This document shows, piece by piece, positions 16,456 to 23,746 of a stretch of DNA of 64,000 nucleotides. Position 1 is the stretch's first letter. Every line of letters starts with the position of its first letter. The notes beneath the pieces were generated by a model, which ran no database searches, had not been told where the DNA came from, and worked only from the letters and a program-made list of their open reading frames with translations. Position numbers and translations under genes: made by a program. Source of the DNA: Acaudatibacter sp963835495 (GTDB lineage: Bacteria > Pseudomonadota > Alphaproteobacteria > Caulobacterales > Caulobacteraceae); contig CAWIFQ010000003.1 of NCBI GenBank assembly GCA_963835495.1, positions 1,116,001 to 1,180,000 on the forward strand, written 5' to 3'.

Positions 16456-18008
16456 ACCTCGGCGGGTTCCGAAGTCCGGGCGTTCGGCTCGGCGGCCGCG
16501 ATATCGCCGCCGTAGACGAACTCGGGACCGTCCAGGTCGATCGTCGGCAGCTCGTTCCTCTCGCGCCAGTAGTCCTGGGTGTGCTGCCATTCTGGCTTGT
16601 CGCCCCGCAGCGGCATCCGGTCCATGGAGCGCATCAGGTAGCCGGGATTGAAGTTCTCCGGGTCCATCCAGCTCGATAGCGGCATGCCGGCGTCCTCGGG
16701 CCGCAGCGCGACGGCGACCTTGCCCGCGCCCTTGTCCCGCATATGCCCCAGCAGCCGGCAGACGAAGTCCGAGAGGATGTCGACGCGCAGGGTCCAGCTG
16801 GCGCGGAAGTAGCCGAAAACCCAGACCATGTTGGGCACGCCGGTGAACATCATGCCGCGGTAGGTGACGGTTTTGGCGAAATCGACCGGCTTGCCATCGA
16901 CCTCGAACGGGATGTCGCCCAGTACGGACAGGCTGAAGCCGGTCGCGGTGACGACGACGTCGGCCTCAAGCTCCTGGCCCGACTTGAGCAGGATGCCGGT
17001 CTCGGTGAAGCGGTCGATCTCGTCGGTGACGACGCTCGCCTTGCCTTCCTTGACCTTCTTGAAGATGTCGCCGTCTGGCACGAAGGCGATCCGCTGACGC
17101 CAAGGCAAATATTTCGGCGTGAAGTGCTGGGCAGTGAGGTCGTCGCCGATGAAGGCGGAGACGCCGGCCAGCAGCTCCTGCTTCACCGCGTCCGGCTCGC
17201 TGAACGCGCGCTCGGTGAAGAACTGGCCGAACTTCAGCCGCTGCCGACGGACGATCTCGTGGATCCAGGTCTCGGGGATCTCGAGATGGCGCAGCTGGTC
17301 GGCCATATCGTCGACATTGCGGCCTGGGAAGAAGTAGGTGGGCGAGCGCTGCAGCATGGTCACGTGCGCCACATCGTCGGCGATGGCCGGGATCAGGGTC
17401 GCGGCGGTCGCGCCGGAACCGATCACGACGACCCTCTTGCCCTTCAGGTCCAGATCCTGCGGCCAGGTCTGCGGGTGGACGATCCGGCCCTTGAAGTCGG
17501 ACATGCCCGCCCACTGCGGGGTGTAGCCTTCGTCGTGGCGGTAGTAGCCCTGGCACATCCACAGGAAGTTGGTCGTGTAGCGCTCGGTCTCGCCGGTGTC
17601 CGTGCGCAGGACCTCTACGGTCCAGAGGTTGTCGGCGCTCGACCAGCTCGCGCCAGCGATCTTGCGGCGATAGCGGATGTGGCGATCCAGGTCGTTCTCG
17701 TCGATCACCTCGCCCATGTATTTCAGGATCTCGTCCGCCGAGGCGATCGGGGCGCCGATCCAGGGCTTGAAGCGATAGCCGAAGGTGTAGAGGTCGCTGT
17801 CGGAGCGGATGCCGGGGTAGGTGTGGGTCCGCCAGGTGCCGCCGAAGCTCTCCAGCGCATCCAGCACCACGAAACTGCGATCCGGCTGCTGCTGCGTCAG
17901 GTGATAGGCGGCGCCGATTCCCGAGATGCCCGCCCCGACGACAAGGACGTCGAAGTGCTGTGCTTCGGTCGTGGCGGTGGTCCGTTGCAGCGTTGCGCCG
18001 TCAGCCAT
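16452..18008 (-). CDS. Flavin-containing monooxygenase (Baeyer-Villiger type)
   Basis: A 518-aa class B flavoprotein that uses FAD and NADPH to insert oxygen into ketones or hydroxylate substrates. FAD-binding GxGxxG is in DVLVVGAGISGIGAAYHL, followed by the ESFGGTWRTHTYPGIRSDSD region. The BVMO fingerprint appears as FKGRIVHPQTWPQD, and the second, NADPH-binding, Rossmann motif is VVVIGSGATAATL. The fit to FxGxxxHxxxW is good, so Baeyer-Villiger activity is plausible. A perfect FNR/FixK-type box lies about 70 bp upstream. The SDR gene lies upstream in the same orientation across a 197-bp gap. Confidence 0.88.
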   Translation of the reverse strand: MADGATLQRTTATTEAQHFDVLVVGAGISGIGAAYHLTQQQPDRSFVVLDALESFGGTWRTHTYPGIRSDSDLYTFGYRFKPWIGAPIASADEILKYMGEVIDENDLDRHIRYRRKIAGASWSSADNLWTVEVLRTDTGETERYTTNFLWMCQGYYRHDEGYTPQWAGMSDFKGRIVHPQTWPQDLDLKGKRVVVIGSGATAATLIPAIADDVAHVTMLQRSPTYFFPGRNVDDMADQLRHLEIPETWIHEIVRRQRLKFGQFFTERAFSEPDAVKQELLAGVSAFIGDDLTAQHFTPKYLPWRQRIAFVPDGDIFKKVKEGKASVVTDEIDRFTETGILLKSGQELEADVVVTATGFSLSVLGDIPFEVDGKPVDFAKTVTYRGMMFTGVPNMVWVFGYFRASWTLRVDILSDFVCRLLGHMRDKGAGKVAVALRPEDAGMPLSSWMDPENFNPGYLMRSMDRMPLRGDKPEWQHTQDYWRERNELPTIDLDGPEFVYGGDIAAAEPNARTSEPAEV

Positions 18009-18077
18009 CTCTCAATCTCCCTGCGCCCCGTCTCAAGCGGGGCCGATCCCAATTTCCGCGCGTGACAGGCAAGCGCC

Positions 18078-18091
18078 TTGATCGAGATCAA
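18078..18091. promoter_or_regulatory. FNR/FixK-type box upstream of the monooxygenase
   Basis: TTGATCGAGATCAA is a perfect match to the FNR/FixK consensus TTGAT-N4-ATCAA. It is centred about 76 bp before the monooxygenase ATG (18008), a position compatible with activation if transcription starts about 35 bp before the gene. The neighbouring SDR gene points the same way and ends upstream at 18206, so the monooxygenase is the only gene the box can serve. Confidence 0.7.
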
Positions 18092-18145
18092 TGATAACTG
18101 AACGCTGATAATGAATCGGCGACGGTTCGCCAAGCCCCTCCGGCG

Positions 18146-18188
18146 TCGCGGCGACGGATCGGCCCCTGCGGGCCGCCCGTCGCCGCGA
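18146..18188. terminator. Strong hairpin between the SDR and monooxygenase genes
   Basis: Perfect 12-bp arms (18146-18157 with 18177-18188) enclose a 19-base loop that can itself fold (GGCCC/GGGCC). It sits just after the SDR stop (18206) on the minus strand. No T run follows in the direction of SDR transcription, so it is either a weak terminator or an mRNA-stabilising stem-loop. Confidence 0.5.
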
Positions 18189-18205
18189 AACGAAAGGCCC
18201 TGCGC

Positions 18206-19135
18206 CTAGTTTGCGGGCACCTCGATCGGCTTGACGCCGCCGCCGGCGATCGCCGTGCGGTCGAGCGAGACGAAGTCCTTCTCCACGCGGGGGAAGAAGT
18301 CCTTGATGATGCCCGGCATGTCCCAGCCGCCTTCGCGCGAGTAGGTCGCGATCGGACGGGGCTGCGAGTAGATCGACAGGTTGTAGCCGCCGGCGCCGAA
18401 GATCTGGCCGGAGATGTGCTTGGCCGCGTCGGACGTCAGCGCCGCGGCCAGTTCGGCGGGACGCACCGGGCTCTGGATCTGGCGCATCGCTTCGCGCCTA
18501 GCCGCGCCGGCTTCGTCACGGGGCACCGAATTGGTCATCCGGGTGGCCGCGCCGGGCGCCATCGCATTGGAGCGCACATTGTTGCGCGCGCCCTCCAGCG
18601 CGATGATCCGCGACAGTCCGGCGATCCCCATCTTGGCCGCGCCGTAGTTCGACTGGCCGACGTTGCCGATCAGGCCCGAGGTCGACGACCACATCACATA
18701 GACGCCGTCCTGTTGGCTCCTGAAGTGATTGATGGTCGCGCGCACCACGTTGAAGTGGCCGCGCAAGTGGACGTTCATGATGCCGTCCCACTCTTCCTCG
18801 GTCATGTTGTGCGCCATGCGGTCGCGCAGGATGCCGGCCGGGTTGCTGACCCCATGCAGCGCGCCGAACGTGTCCATCGCCTGCTGCACCATGCGGTTCA
18901 CCGCTGCCAGGTCGGTGACGCTCTCGGTGTTGGCCACCGCCTCGCCGCCGGCGGCCTTGATCTCGTCGACCACTTCCTGCGCCGGGGCCTTGTCGGCGCC
19001 GAGGCCGTGGATGTCGCCGCCGAGGTCGTTGACGACCAGCTTGGCCCCGTGCCGCGCGCTGATCAGCGCCTGTTCGCGTCCGATCCCGCGGCCGCCGCCG
19101 GTGATCAGGAATACCTTCCCGTCGAGCAATCCCAT
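18206..19135 (-). CDS. Short-chain dehydrogenase/reductase (SDR)
   Basis: A 309-aa classical-type SDR. The start at ATG 19133-19135 is favoured by the AAGGGTGG ribosome site just upstream. Cofactor motif TGGGRGIG near the N terminus, the structural NPAGI (in place of the usual NNAG), catalytic Ser in WSSTSGLIGN, and YGAAK (Tyr-x3-Lys) are seen. The sequence resembles the hydroxyacyl-CoA dehydrogenase-like SDRs of peroxisomal multifunctional enzyme type (NDLGGDIHG, and the loop MAPGAATRMT). Probable role: NAD(P)-dependent oxidation of a 3-hydroxyacyl-CoA or steroid-like substrate. Confidence 0.85.
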   Translation of the reverse strand: MGLLDGKVFLITGGGRGIGREQALISARHGAKLVVNDLGGDIHGLGADKAPAQEVVDEIKAAGGEAVANTESVTDLAAVNRMVQQAMDTFGALHGVSNPAGILRDRMAHNMTEEEWDGIMNVHLRGHFNVVRATINHFRSQQDGVYVMWSSTSGLIGNVGQSNYGAAKMGIAGLSRIIALEGARNNVRSNAMAPGAATRMTNSVPRDEAGAARREAMRQIQSPVRPAELAAALTSDAAKHISGQIFGAGGYNLSIYSQPRPIATYSREGGWDMPGIIKDFFPRVEKDFVSLDRTAIAGGGVKPIEVPAN

Positions 19136-19216
19136 GGTTCCACCCTTCAATCGTTTGTTTGAAATGATCTTCGACCTTTAAGCGCCCGCCGCCGCGGGCG
19201 GCAAGCGCCGGTCGGG

Positions 19217-19897
19217 TCAGGAAATTGCGATCCCGATCGCCGCGGCAAGCGCCGGCCCGAGGTCGGCCCAGTCGTCGATCCGGGTGTGCCGCTCGGGGGC
19301 GGTGAAGGCGAGGGGCCGCAGGCGCTGGTCGGCGACCATCTGGAAGGTGGCGACGGCGGGCGCTTCGCGCGCCACCGAATCGAGGTTCGACAGCAGGTCG
19401 TCGATGAAGGCGGCCTTGCCGGTCGTCATCGCGGAGATCGCCGCGACGCAGGCGCCTTTGGGGCCGTTGTTGACGATCAGCGGATAGTCGAAGCCGTGCT
19501 TTACGAGCCAGCGGGCACGCGGCACGCGGCTTTGCTCCGGCGCGTTGGTCAGGATGACGATGCTGGCCCGGTCGGCGAGCGTCTCCAGCGCCTCCCGCGC
19601 GCCGGGCGCAGGGTCGATATCCTCGACGTCGGCCTCGAAGAAGATCTCGAACAGTTCGCGGCCGGCCGAGACGTCCAGGTGCTCGGTCTCGCCGGGCCGG
19701 TAGATGTTCTGGAACAGGGCGAAGCGGTCGATCCGCATCTCCAGTCCATGGCCGCGAAGAAACCGCTCGAAGCCGTGCATGAACATGGCCAGCACCTCGT
19801 CCACGTCCACCACCACCAGCGGTGCGGCGGGGTCGAGCCGGAGGGTTTCGATCTCAGGCGGGAGGACGATCTGGTTCAGCGTCCGCTCCGATACCAA
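19217..19897 (-). CDS. HAD-superfamily hydrolase-like protein
   Basis: About 226 aa. HAD motifs are seen: motif I VVDVDEVLAMF (nucleophile Asp in DVDEV), motif II VILTNAPEQSR, and motif IV AAFIDDLLSN. The cap region (RFALFQNIYRPGETEHLDV) is of the C1 type. Likely a phosphatase of unknown substrate. The first possible start is TTG at 19895-19897, directly abutting a stop and the CtrA-like site and lacking a ribosome site. The true start may be a few codons inside, or the mRNA may be leaderless. It diverges from divK. Confidence 0.75.
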   Translation of the reverse strand: MVSERTLNQIVLPPEIETLRLDPAAPLVVVDVDEVLAMFMHGFERFLRGHGLEMRIDRFALFQNIYRPGETEHLDVSAGRELFEIFFEADVEDIDPAPGAREALETLADRASIVILTNAPEQSRVPRARWLVKHGFDYPLIVNNGPKGACVAAISAMTTGKAAFIDDLLSNLDSVAREAPAVATFQMVADQRLRPLAFTAPERHTRIDDWADLGPALAAAIGIAIS

Positions 19898-19912
19898 TTA
19901 GGGCGCGTTTAA
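19898..19912. promoter_or_regulatory. CtrA-like site upstream of divK
   Basis: TTAG-N7-TTAA, a seven-of-eight match to the CtrA consensus TTAA-N7-TTAA, is centred about 100 bp before the divK ATG (20005) and immediately before the divergent HAD gene. divK is a known CtrA-controlled gene in Caulobacter (established knowledge), so position and sequence agree. Confidence 0.6.
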
Positions 19913-20004
19913 GGATATTGGTGTCTTGCTGACGAGGCGAGATGCGAGCCGAGTCGTTTCCTCGCGGGTGGGTTAATAGAGCTCAGAGCTGGGTCGTAAG
20001 CCGA

Positions 20005-20391
20005 ATGGCCAAGAAGGTCCTCATCGTCGAGGATAACGAGCTGAACATGAAGCTGTTTCATGACTTGCTCGAAGCCCAGGGCTACGAGACGCTGGAGACG
20101 CGCGAAGGTCTCTCGGCGCTCTCGCTGGCGCGGATGCATCGCCCTGACCTGATCCTGATGGACATCCAGCTGCCGGAGATCTCCGGCCTGGAAGTCACCA
20201 AGTGGCTCAAGGACGACGAGACCTTGGCCCACATCCCGGTCATCGCGGTCACCGCCTTCGCGATGAAGGGGGACGAGGAGCGCATCCGCGCCGGCGGCTG
20301 CGCGGCCTATATCGCCAAGCCGATTTCGGTCGCCCACTTCCTCGACACCATCCGGACTTATCTGGAGCCCACCGCGGACAGCGTCGCATGA
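20005..20391 (+). CDS. divK: DivK, single-domain cell-fate response regulator
   Basis: A 128-aa stand-alone receiver that, phosphorylated by DivJ and dephosphorylated by PleC, acts through DivL and CckA to lower CtrA activity. From memory it is nearly identical to Caulobacter DivK: KKVLIVEDNELNMKLFHDLL, phospho-acceptor Asp-53 in LILMDIQLPEISGLEV, and ITAFAM-like switch VTAFAMKGDEERI with the conserved Lys in YIAKPIS. The start at 20005 is chosen by this similarity; an in-frame extension to 19942 is rejected. The ATGA overlap couples it to pleD, as in Caulobacter. Confidence 0.97.
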   Translation: MAKKVLIVEDNELNMKLFHDLLEAQGYETLETREGLSALSLARMHRPDLILMDIQLPEISGLEVTKWLKDDETLAHIPVIAVTAFAMKGDEERIRAGGCAAYIAKPISVAHFLDTIRTYLEPTADSVA

Positions 20392-21752
20392 CCGGGCGCA
20401 TCCTGGTCGTCGACGACATCGAAGCCAACGTCCGCCTGCTCCAGGCCAAGCTGCAGGCCGAGTACTACGACGTGCTCATCGCCTACGACGGCGCGACCGC
20501 GCTGGCGATCGCGGCGGCCGAGCAGCCGGACATCGTGCTGCTGGACGTGATGATGCCAGGCATGGACGGGTTCGAGGTCTGCCGCCGGCTGAAGGAAGAT
20601 CCGGCCACCCGCCATATCCCGGTCGTGCTGGTGACCGCGCTCGACGGCCGCGGCGACCGCATCACCGGTCTCGAGGCCGGCGCGGACGAGTTTCTCAACA
20701 AGCCGATCGACGACATCATGCTGTTCGCGCGGGTCAAGAGCCTGACGCGGCTGAAGCTGGTGATCGACGAGCTGCGCCAGCGCGAGGCCTCCGGCCGGCG
20801 CATGGGCGTGATCGCCGGCGCGGCCTCCCGGCTTGGCGGCGGCGGCGGGCGGGTGCTGATCGTCGACGATCACGAACGCCAGGCCCAGCGCATCGACGCC
20901 GAGCTGGCGATCGAGCACCGCCCGGTGGTCGAGAGCGACCCGGAGAAGGCGCACCTGACCGCGCGCGGCCCGGTGGACCTGATCATCGTCAACACCACGG
21001 CCAAGTCGTTCGACGGCCTGCGCTTCGCCGCGCAGATCCGCTCCGACGAGGCGACCCGCCACCTGCCGATCCTGGGCGTGATCGATCCCGACGACCGGCC
21101 GCGCCTGGTGAAGGCGCTCGACATCGGCTTCAACGACATCCTGACCCGGCCGATCGACCCGCAGGAGCTGTCGGCGCGGGTGCGCAGCCAGGTGCGCGGC
21201 AAGCGCTACACCGACTTCCTGCGCAACAACCTCGACCATTCGCTGGAGCTGGCGGTCACCGACCAGCTCACCGGCCTGCACAACCGCCGCTACATGACCG
21301 GCCAGCTGGGCGCCCTGGTCAACCGCGCGCTGCGCGGCGGCGATCCGGTGTCGGCGCTGATGATCGACATCGACCACTTCAAGAAGATCAACGACAGCTT
21401 CGGCCACGACATCGGCGACGAGGTGCTGCGCGAGTTCGCCGTGCGGCTGGCCTCGAACGTCCGCGCCATCGACCTGCCGTGCCGCTACGGCGGCGAGGAG
21501 TTCGTGGTGATCATGCCGGACACCCGGCTGGAGGACGCCCAGCGCATCGCCGAGCGCATCCGCCGCCACGTGGCCGGCTCGCCGTTCCGCATTCCCGGCG
21601 GCGCCGAGCCGCTGTCGGTGACCATTTCGATCGGCGTGGCGACCACCTACGGCCCGGGCGACACCGCCGAGGCGCTGCTCAAGCGCGCCGACGAGGCGGT
21701 CTACGCGGCCAAGGCCGCGGGCCGCAACACGGTGATCGCCAAGGCGGCCTAG
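20388..21752 (+). CDS. pleD: PleD, diguanylate cyclase response regulator
   Basis: A 454-aa protein, the same length as Caulobacter PleD. It has an N-terminal receiver (RILVVDDIEANVRLLQAK, Asp-53 in LLDVMMPGMDGF), a second adaptor receiver-like domain (GGRVLIVDDHERQAQRIDAE) and a C-terminal GGDEF domain with active-site GGEEF (YGGEEFVVIMPD). The c-di-GMP inhibitory RxxD site RAID precedes it, so both activity and product inhibition should be intact. PleD makes c-di-GMP during the swarmer-to-stalked transition after phosphorylation by DivJ. It overlaps divK by 4 bp. Confidence 0.97.
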   Translation: MTGRILVVDDIEANVRLLQAKLQAEYYDVLIAYDGATALAIAAAEQPDIVLLDVMMPGMDGFEVCRRLKEDPATRHIPVVLVTALDGRGDRITGLEAGADEFLNKPIDDIMLFARVKSLTRLKLVIDELRQREASGRRMGVIAGAASRLGGGGGRVLIVDDHERQAQRIDAELAIEHRPVVESDPEKAHLTARGPVDLIIVNTTAKSFDGLRFAAQIRSDEATRHLPILGVIDPDDRPRLVKALDIGFNDILTRPIDPQELSARVRSQVRGKRYTDFLRNNLDHSLELAVTDQLTGLHNRRYMTGQLGALVNRALRGGDPVSALMIDIDHFKKINDSFGHDIGDEVLREFAVRLASNVRAIDLPCRYGGEEFVVIMPDTRLEDAQRIAERIRRHVAGSPFRIPGGAEPLSVTISIGVATTYGPGDTAEALLKRADEAVYAAKAAGRNTVIAKAA

Positions 21753-21765
21753 GGCCGCGCCAGCG

Positions 21766-21933
21766 CTATTTGATCTTGGCTTCGCGGAACTCGACGTGCT
21801 TGCGCACGACCGGGTCGTACTTCTTCACGACCATCTTCTCGGTCATGGTGCGGGCGTTCTTCTTGGTCACGTAGAAGTAGCCGGTGTCCGCCGTCGAGTT
21901 CAGGCGGATCTTGATGGAAGCTGGCTTGGCCAT
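21766..21933 (-). CDS. rpmG: 50S ribosomal protein L33
   Basis: A 55-aa protein beginning MAKPASIKIRLNSTADTGYF and ending FREAKIK. Features are the YVTKKNARTM segment and the KKYDPVVRKHVEFRE tail typical of alphaproteobacterial L33, which lacks the zinc cysteines of other L33 forms. It lies convergent to pleD, 13 bp from its stop, the gene order I recall from Caulobacter. It is too short for most gene-length cut-offs. Confidence 0.95.
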   Translation of the reverse strand: MAKPASIKIRLNSTADTGYFYVTKKNARTMTEKMVVKKYDPVVRKHVEFREAKIK

Positions 21934-22007
21934 GGCGCTCTAACAGGTTGGGCCGGCGCATAGCCGGAAATTGGGAGGCGCGGACAATACGAATCGCGGC
22001 CGCGAAG

Positions 22008-22904
22008 TCAACTCGCGGGCGTCGGCTCCGTGATGGCTTCGACCATAGCCTCTTGCGAGGGTTGGGCGCCGACACGCCGCGAGAGCAGCTTGTAAGCCTG
22101 GCCGTCATTCTCCGGTGAGTGGATGTATTCCCAGACGCGCACGAAGTCCGGGTGCTCGGTCTTGAACACGCGGTCCCAGAAGCGGGTGTAGAGGCCGAAG
22201 TTGCCGCGGCTGGTGCGGTGATGCAGGTCGTGGTGCGCGGCCCCGGCCAGCCATCCCCAACGCTTGTGCACCACCAGGGTGCGGGGCAGCACGTCGACGC
22301 CCGAGTGGATCATCAGGTTGTGCAGGATTTCGATGAACTGGAAGAAGATCAGCGTCGCGAAGGTCGCGGGGAAGAGGGCGACGTAGAACACGCCGAACAG
22401 GCCCTGCACGATCGCCTCGGGAATCGCGAACGAATAGGCGGTGAACACCGTCGGCGCCGCCGACTTATGGTGCTCCCAGTGGAAGATCCTGAACAGCGCC
22501 GGGTGGTGCATCCAACGGTGGGTCCAATAGAAGTAGGCGTCGTGAACGATCAGCACGAGCGGGAAGCTCAGCACCACTTCCCAGAGGGGCAGGGGGTTGT
22601 TCAGCGTCACGATATAACCAAAGCCCAGCACGAAGATGCGGGCGACCAGCTGCACGCCGTTATAGAGCACCACGCTCAGGGCTGAGTTGAACACCTCCAT
22701 ATGCACCCGCACCGGCTGCGGCGCCGGGGTGCGAATAAGGAAGCGGAACGCGCCCGCCTTGCGCATGCGGAGCACCAGCGTGAACACCGCCGCGCCGACC
22801 AGGAAATAGGTCAGGTACTCCACCAGCGCCATGTCGCGCAGATGGATCAGGTTGTGCTTGAAGAGGTCCGCGAGCGACATCGGCTCGCGCTGAAGGCTGA
22901 ACAT
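22008..22904 (-). CDS. Fatty acid hydroxylase / sterol desaturase family protein
   Basis: A 298-aa membrane di-iron enzyme. The histidine boxes are complete: HDAYFYWTHRWMHH, HWEHHK and HHDLHH, flanked by several membrane helices (YLTYFLVGAAVFTLVLRM, LWEVVLSFPLVLIVHD). Such enzymes hydroxylate or desaturate fatty acyl chains, sterols, carotenoids or hopanoids; the substrate is not identifiable here. The ATG at 22902-22904 has GGAG at good spacing; a second Met at residue 9 is an alternative. Confidence 0.88.
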   Translation of the reverse strand: MFSLQREPMSLADLFKHNLIHLRDMALVEYLTYFLVGAAVFTLVLRMRKAGAFRFLIRTPAPQPVRVHMEVFNSALSVVLYNGVQLVARIFVLGFGYIVTLNNPLPLWEVVLSFPLVLIVHDAYFYWTHRWMHHPALFRIFHWEHHKSAAPTVFTAYSFAIPEAIVQGLFGVFYVALFPATFATLIFFQFIEILHNLMIHSGVDVLPRTLVVHKRWGWLAGAAHHDLHHRTSRGNFGLYTRFWDRVFKTEHPDFVRVWEYIHSPENDGQAYKLLSRRVGAQPSQEAMVEAITEPTPAS

Positions 22905-22977
22905 CGCCGCTCCAACCGATCGGCTTCAATGTCCCAGGTCGCGGGGTGGGGTCAAGCCGGAGGGCGGCCGTCAGTCG

Positions 22978-23706
22978 CTATGCCGCGTGTTTGCCGTCCG
23001 GTGTGGTCATCGTGCGCTGGCCGCGGCGCATGCGCAGATAGGGGAATGGGCGGTGCGGATCCGCCAGCTTCAGCGGAATCTCGCGCAGCACGAAGCTGGT
23101 GACGGTCGGCAGGTCGAGCCCGAGCGCTTCCTCGAGGTCGAACCAGGCGATCTCGTCCAGCTCGCCGCAGTCGGCCTGACGATCGAGGCTGATCAGGTGC
23201 TCTGCGTCAGCCATGAAGAAGCGGGCGTCGAAACGCTTAGGGACCATCGGCGGGGTGACGGCTCTGGCGATGTAGTCGAGCGCCGCCAGGTCGGGCAAGG
23301 CGTCCTGCTCGAGGAACAGCCGCCAGGGGCCGGCGATCGGCCGGTGCTTGCCCGGCTTGGCCAGCAGCAGGCCGGTTTCCTCGAACGTCTCGCGGATGGC
23401 TGCGAGCGCCAGGGCGCGGCCACGCTTTGGCTGGGCGTTGGTCGACAGGCGTTCGGCCACGTCGGGCCGCAGCTCCGACGCGACCGGCGCGCGGAAGTCG
23501 CTGGGATCGATCCGGCCGCCCGGGAACACCCACTTGTCAGGCATGAAGTCGTGTCCGCCATGCCGGCGGCCCATCAGCACGCGCGGCTTGGGCCCATCGC
23601 GGCGCAGGACTATGAGGGTGGCGGCGTGGCGCGGGCGGACGGCCTTCGCACCCTTCGCCCGTTCGCCATCGGTGCGACGGCGCGGTTCAAACGCTTGTTC
23701 GGTCAT
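22978..23706 (-). CDS. Nudix hydrolase
   Basis: A 242-aa Nudix protein. The Nudix box is partly canonical: GRALALAAIRETFEETGLLL contains the REtxEETG core, preceded by the long insertion typical of the RNPP/NUDT19-like branch (KWVFPGGRIDPSDFRAPVAS). The N terminus is basic (EPRRRTDGERAKGAKAVRPR). Related proteins hydrolyse CoA or acyl-CoA and nucleoside diphosphate derivatives; exact specificity unknown. It lies 40 bp downstream of rnr, in the same direction. Confidence 0.83.
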   Translation of the reverse strand: MTEQAFEPRRRTDGERAKGAKAVRPRHAATLIVLRRDGPKPRVLMGRRHGGHDFMPDKWVFPGGRIDPSDFRAPVASELRPDVAERLSTNAQPKRGRALALAAIRETFEETGLLLAKPGKHRPIAGPWRLFLEQDALPDLAALDYIARAVTPPMVPKRFDARFFMADAEHLISLDRQADCGELDEIAWFDLEEALGLDLPTVTSFVLREIPLKLADPHRPFPYLRMRRGQRTMTTPDGKHAA

Positions 23707-23746
23707 GGTTTGACATAGGCCCGAGATGCCGACGGCCGCAAGCGCT

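Noticed and set aside
18146..18188. Calling the 12-bp hairpin a certain Rho-independent terminator
   Set aside because: The stem is strong but no T run follows on the minus strand, so it is listed only as terminator-like.
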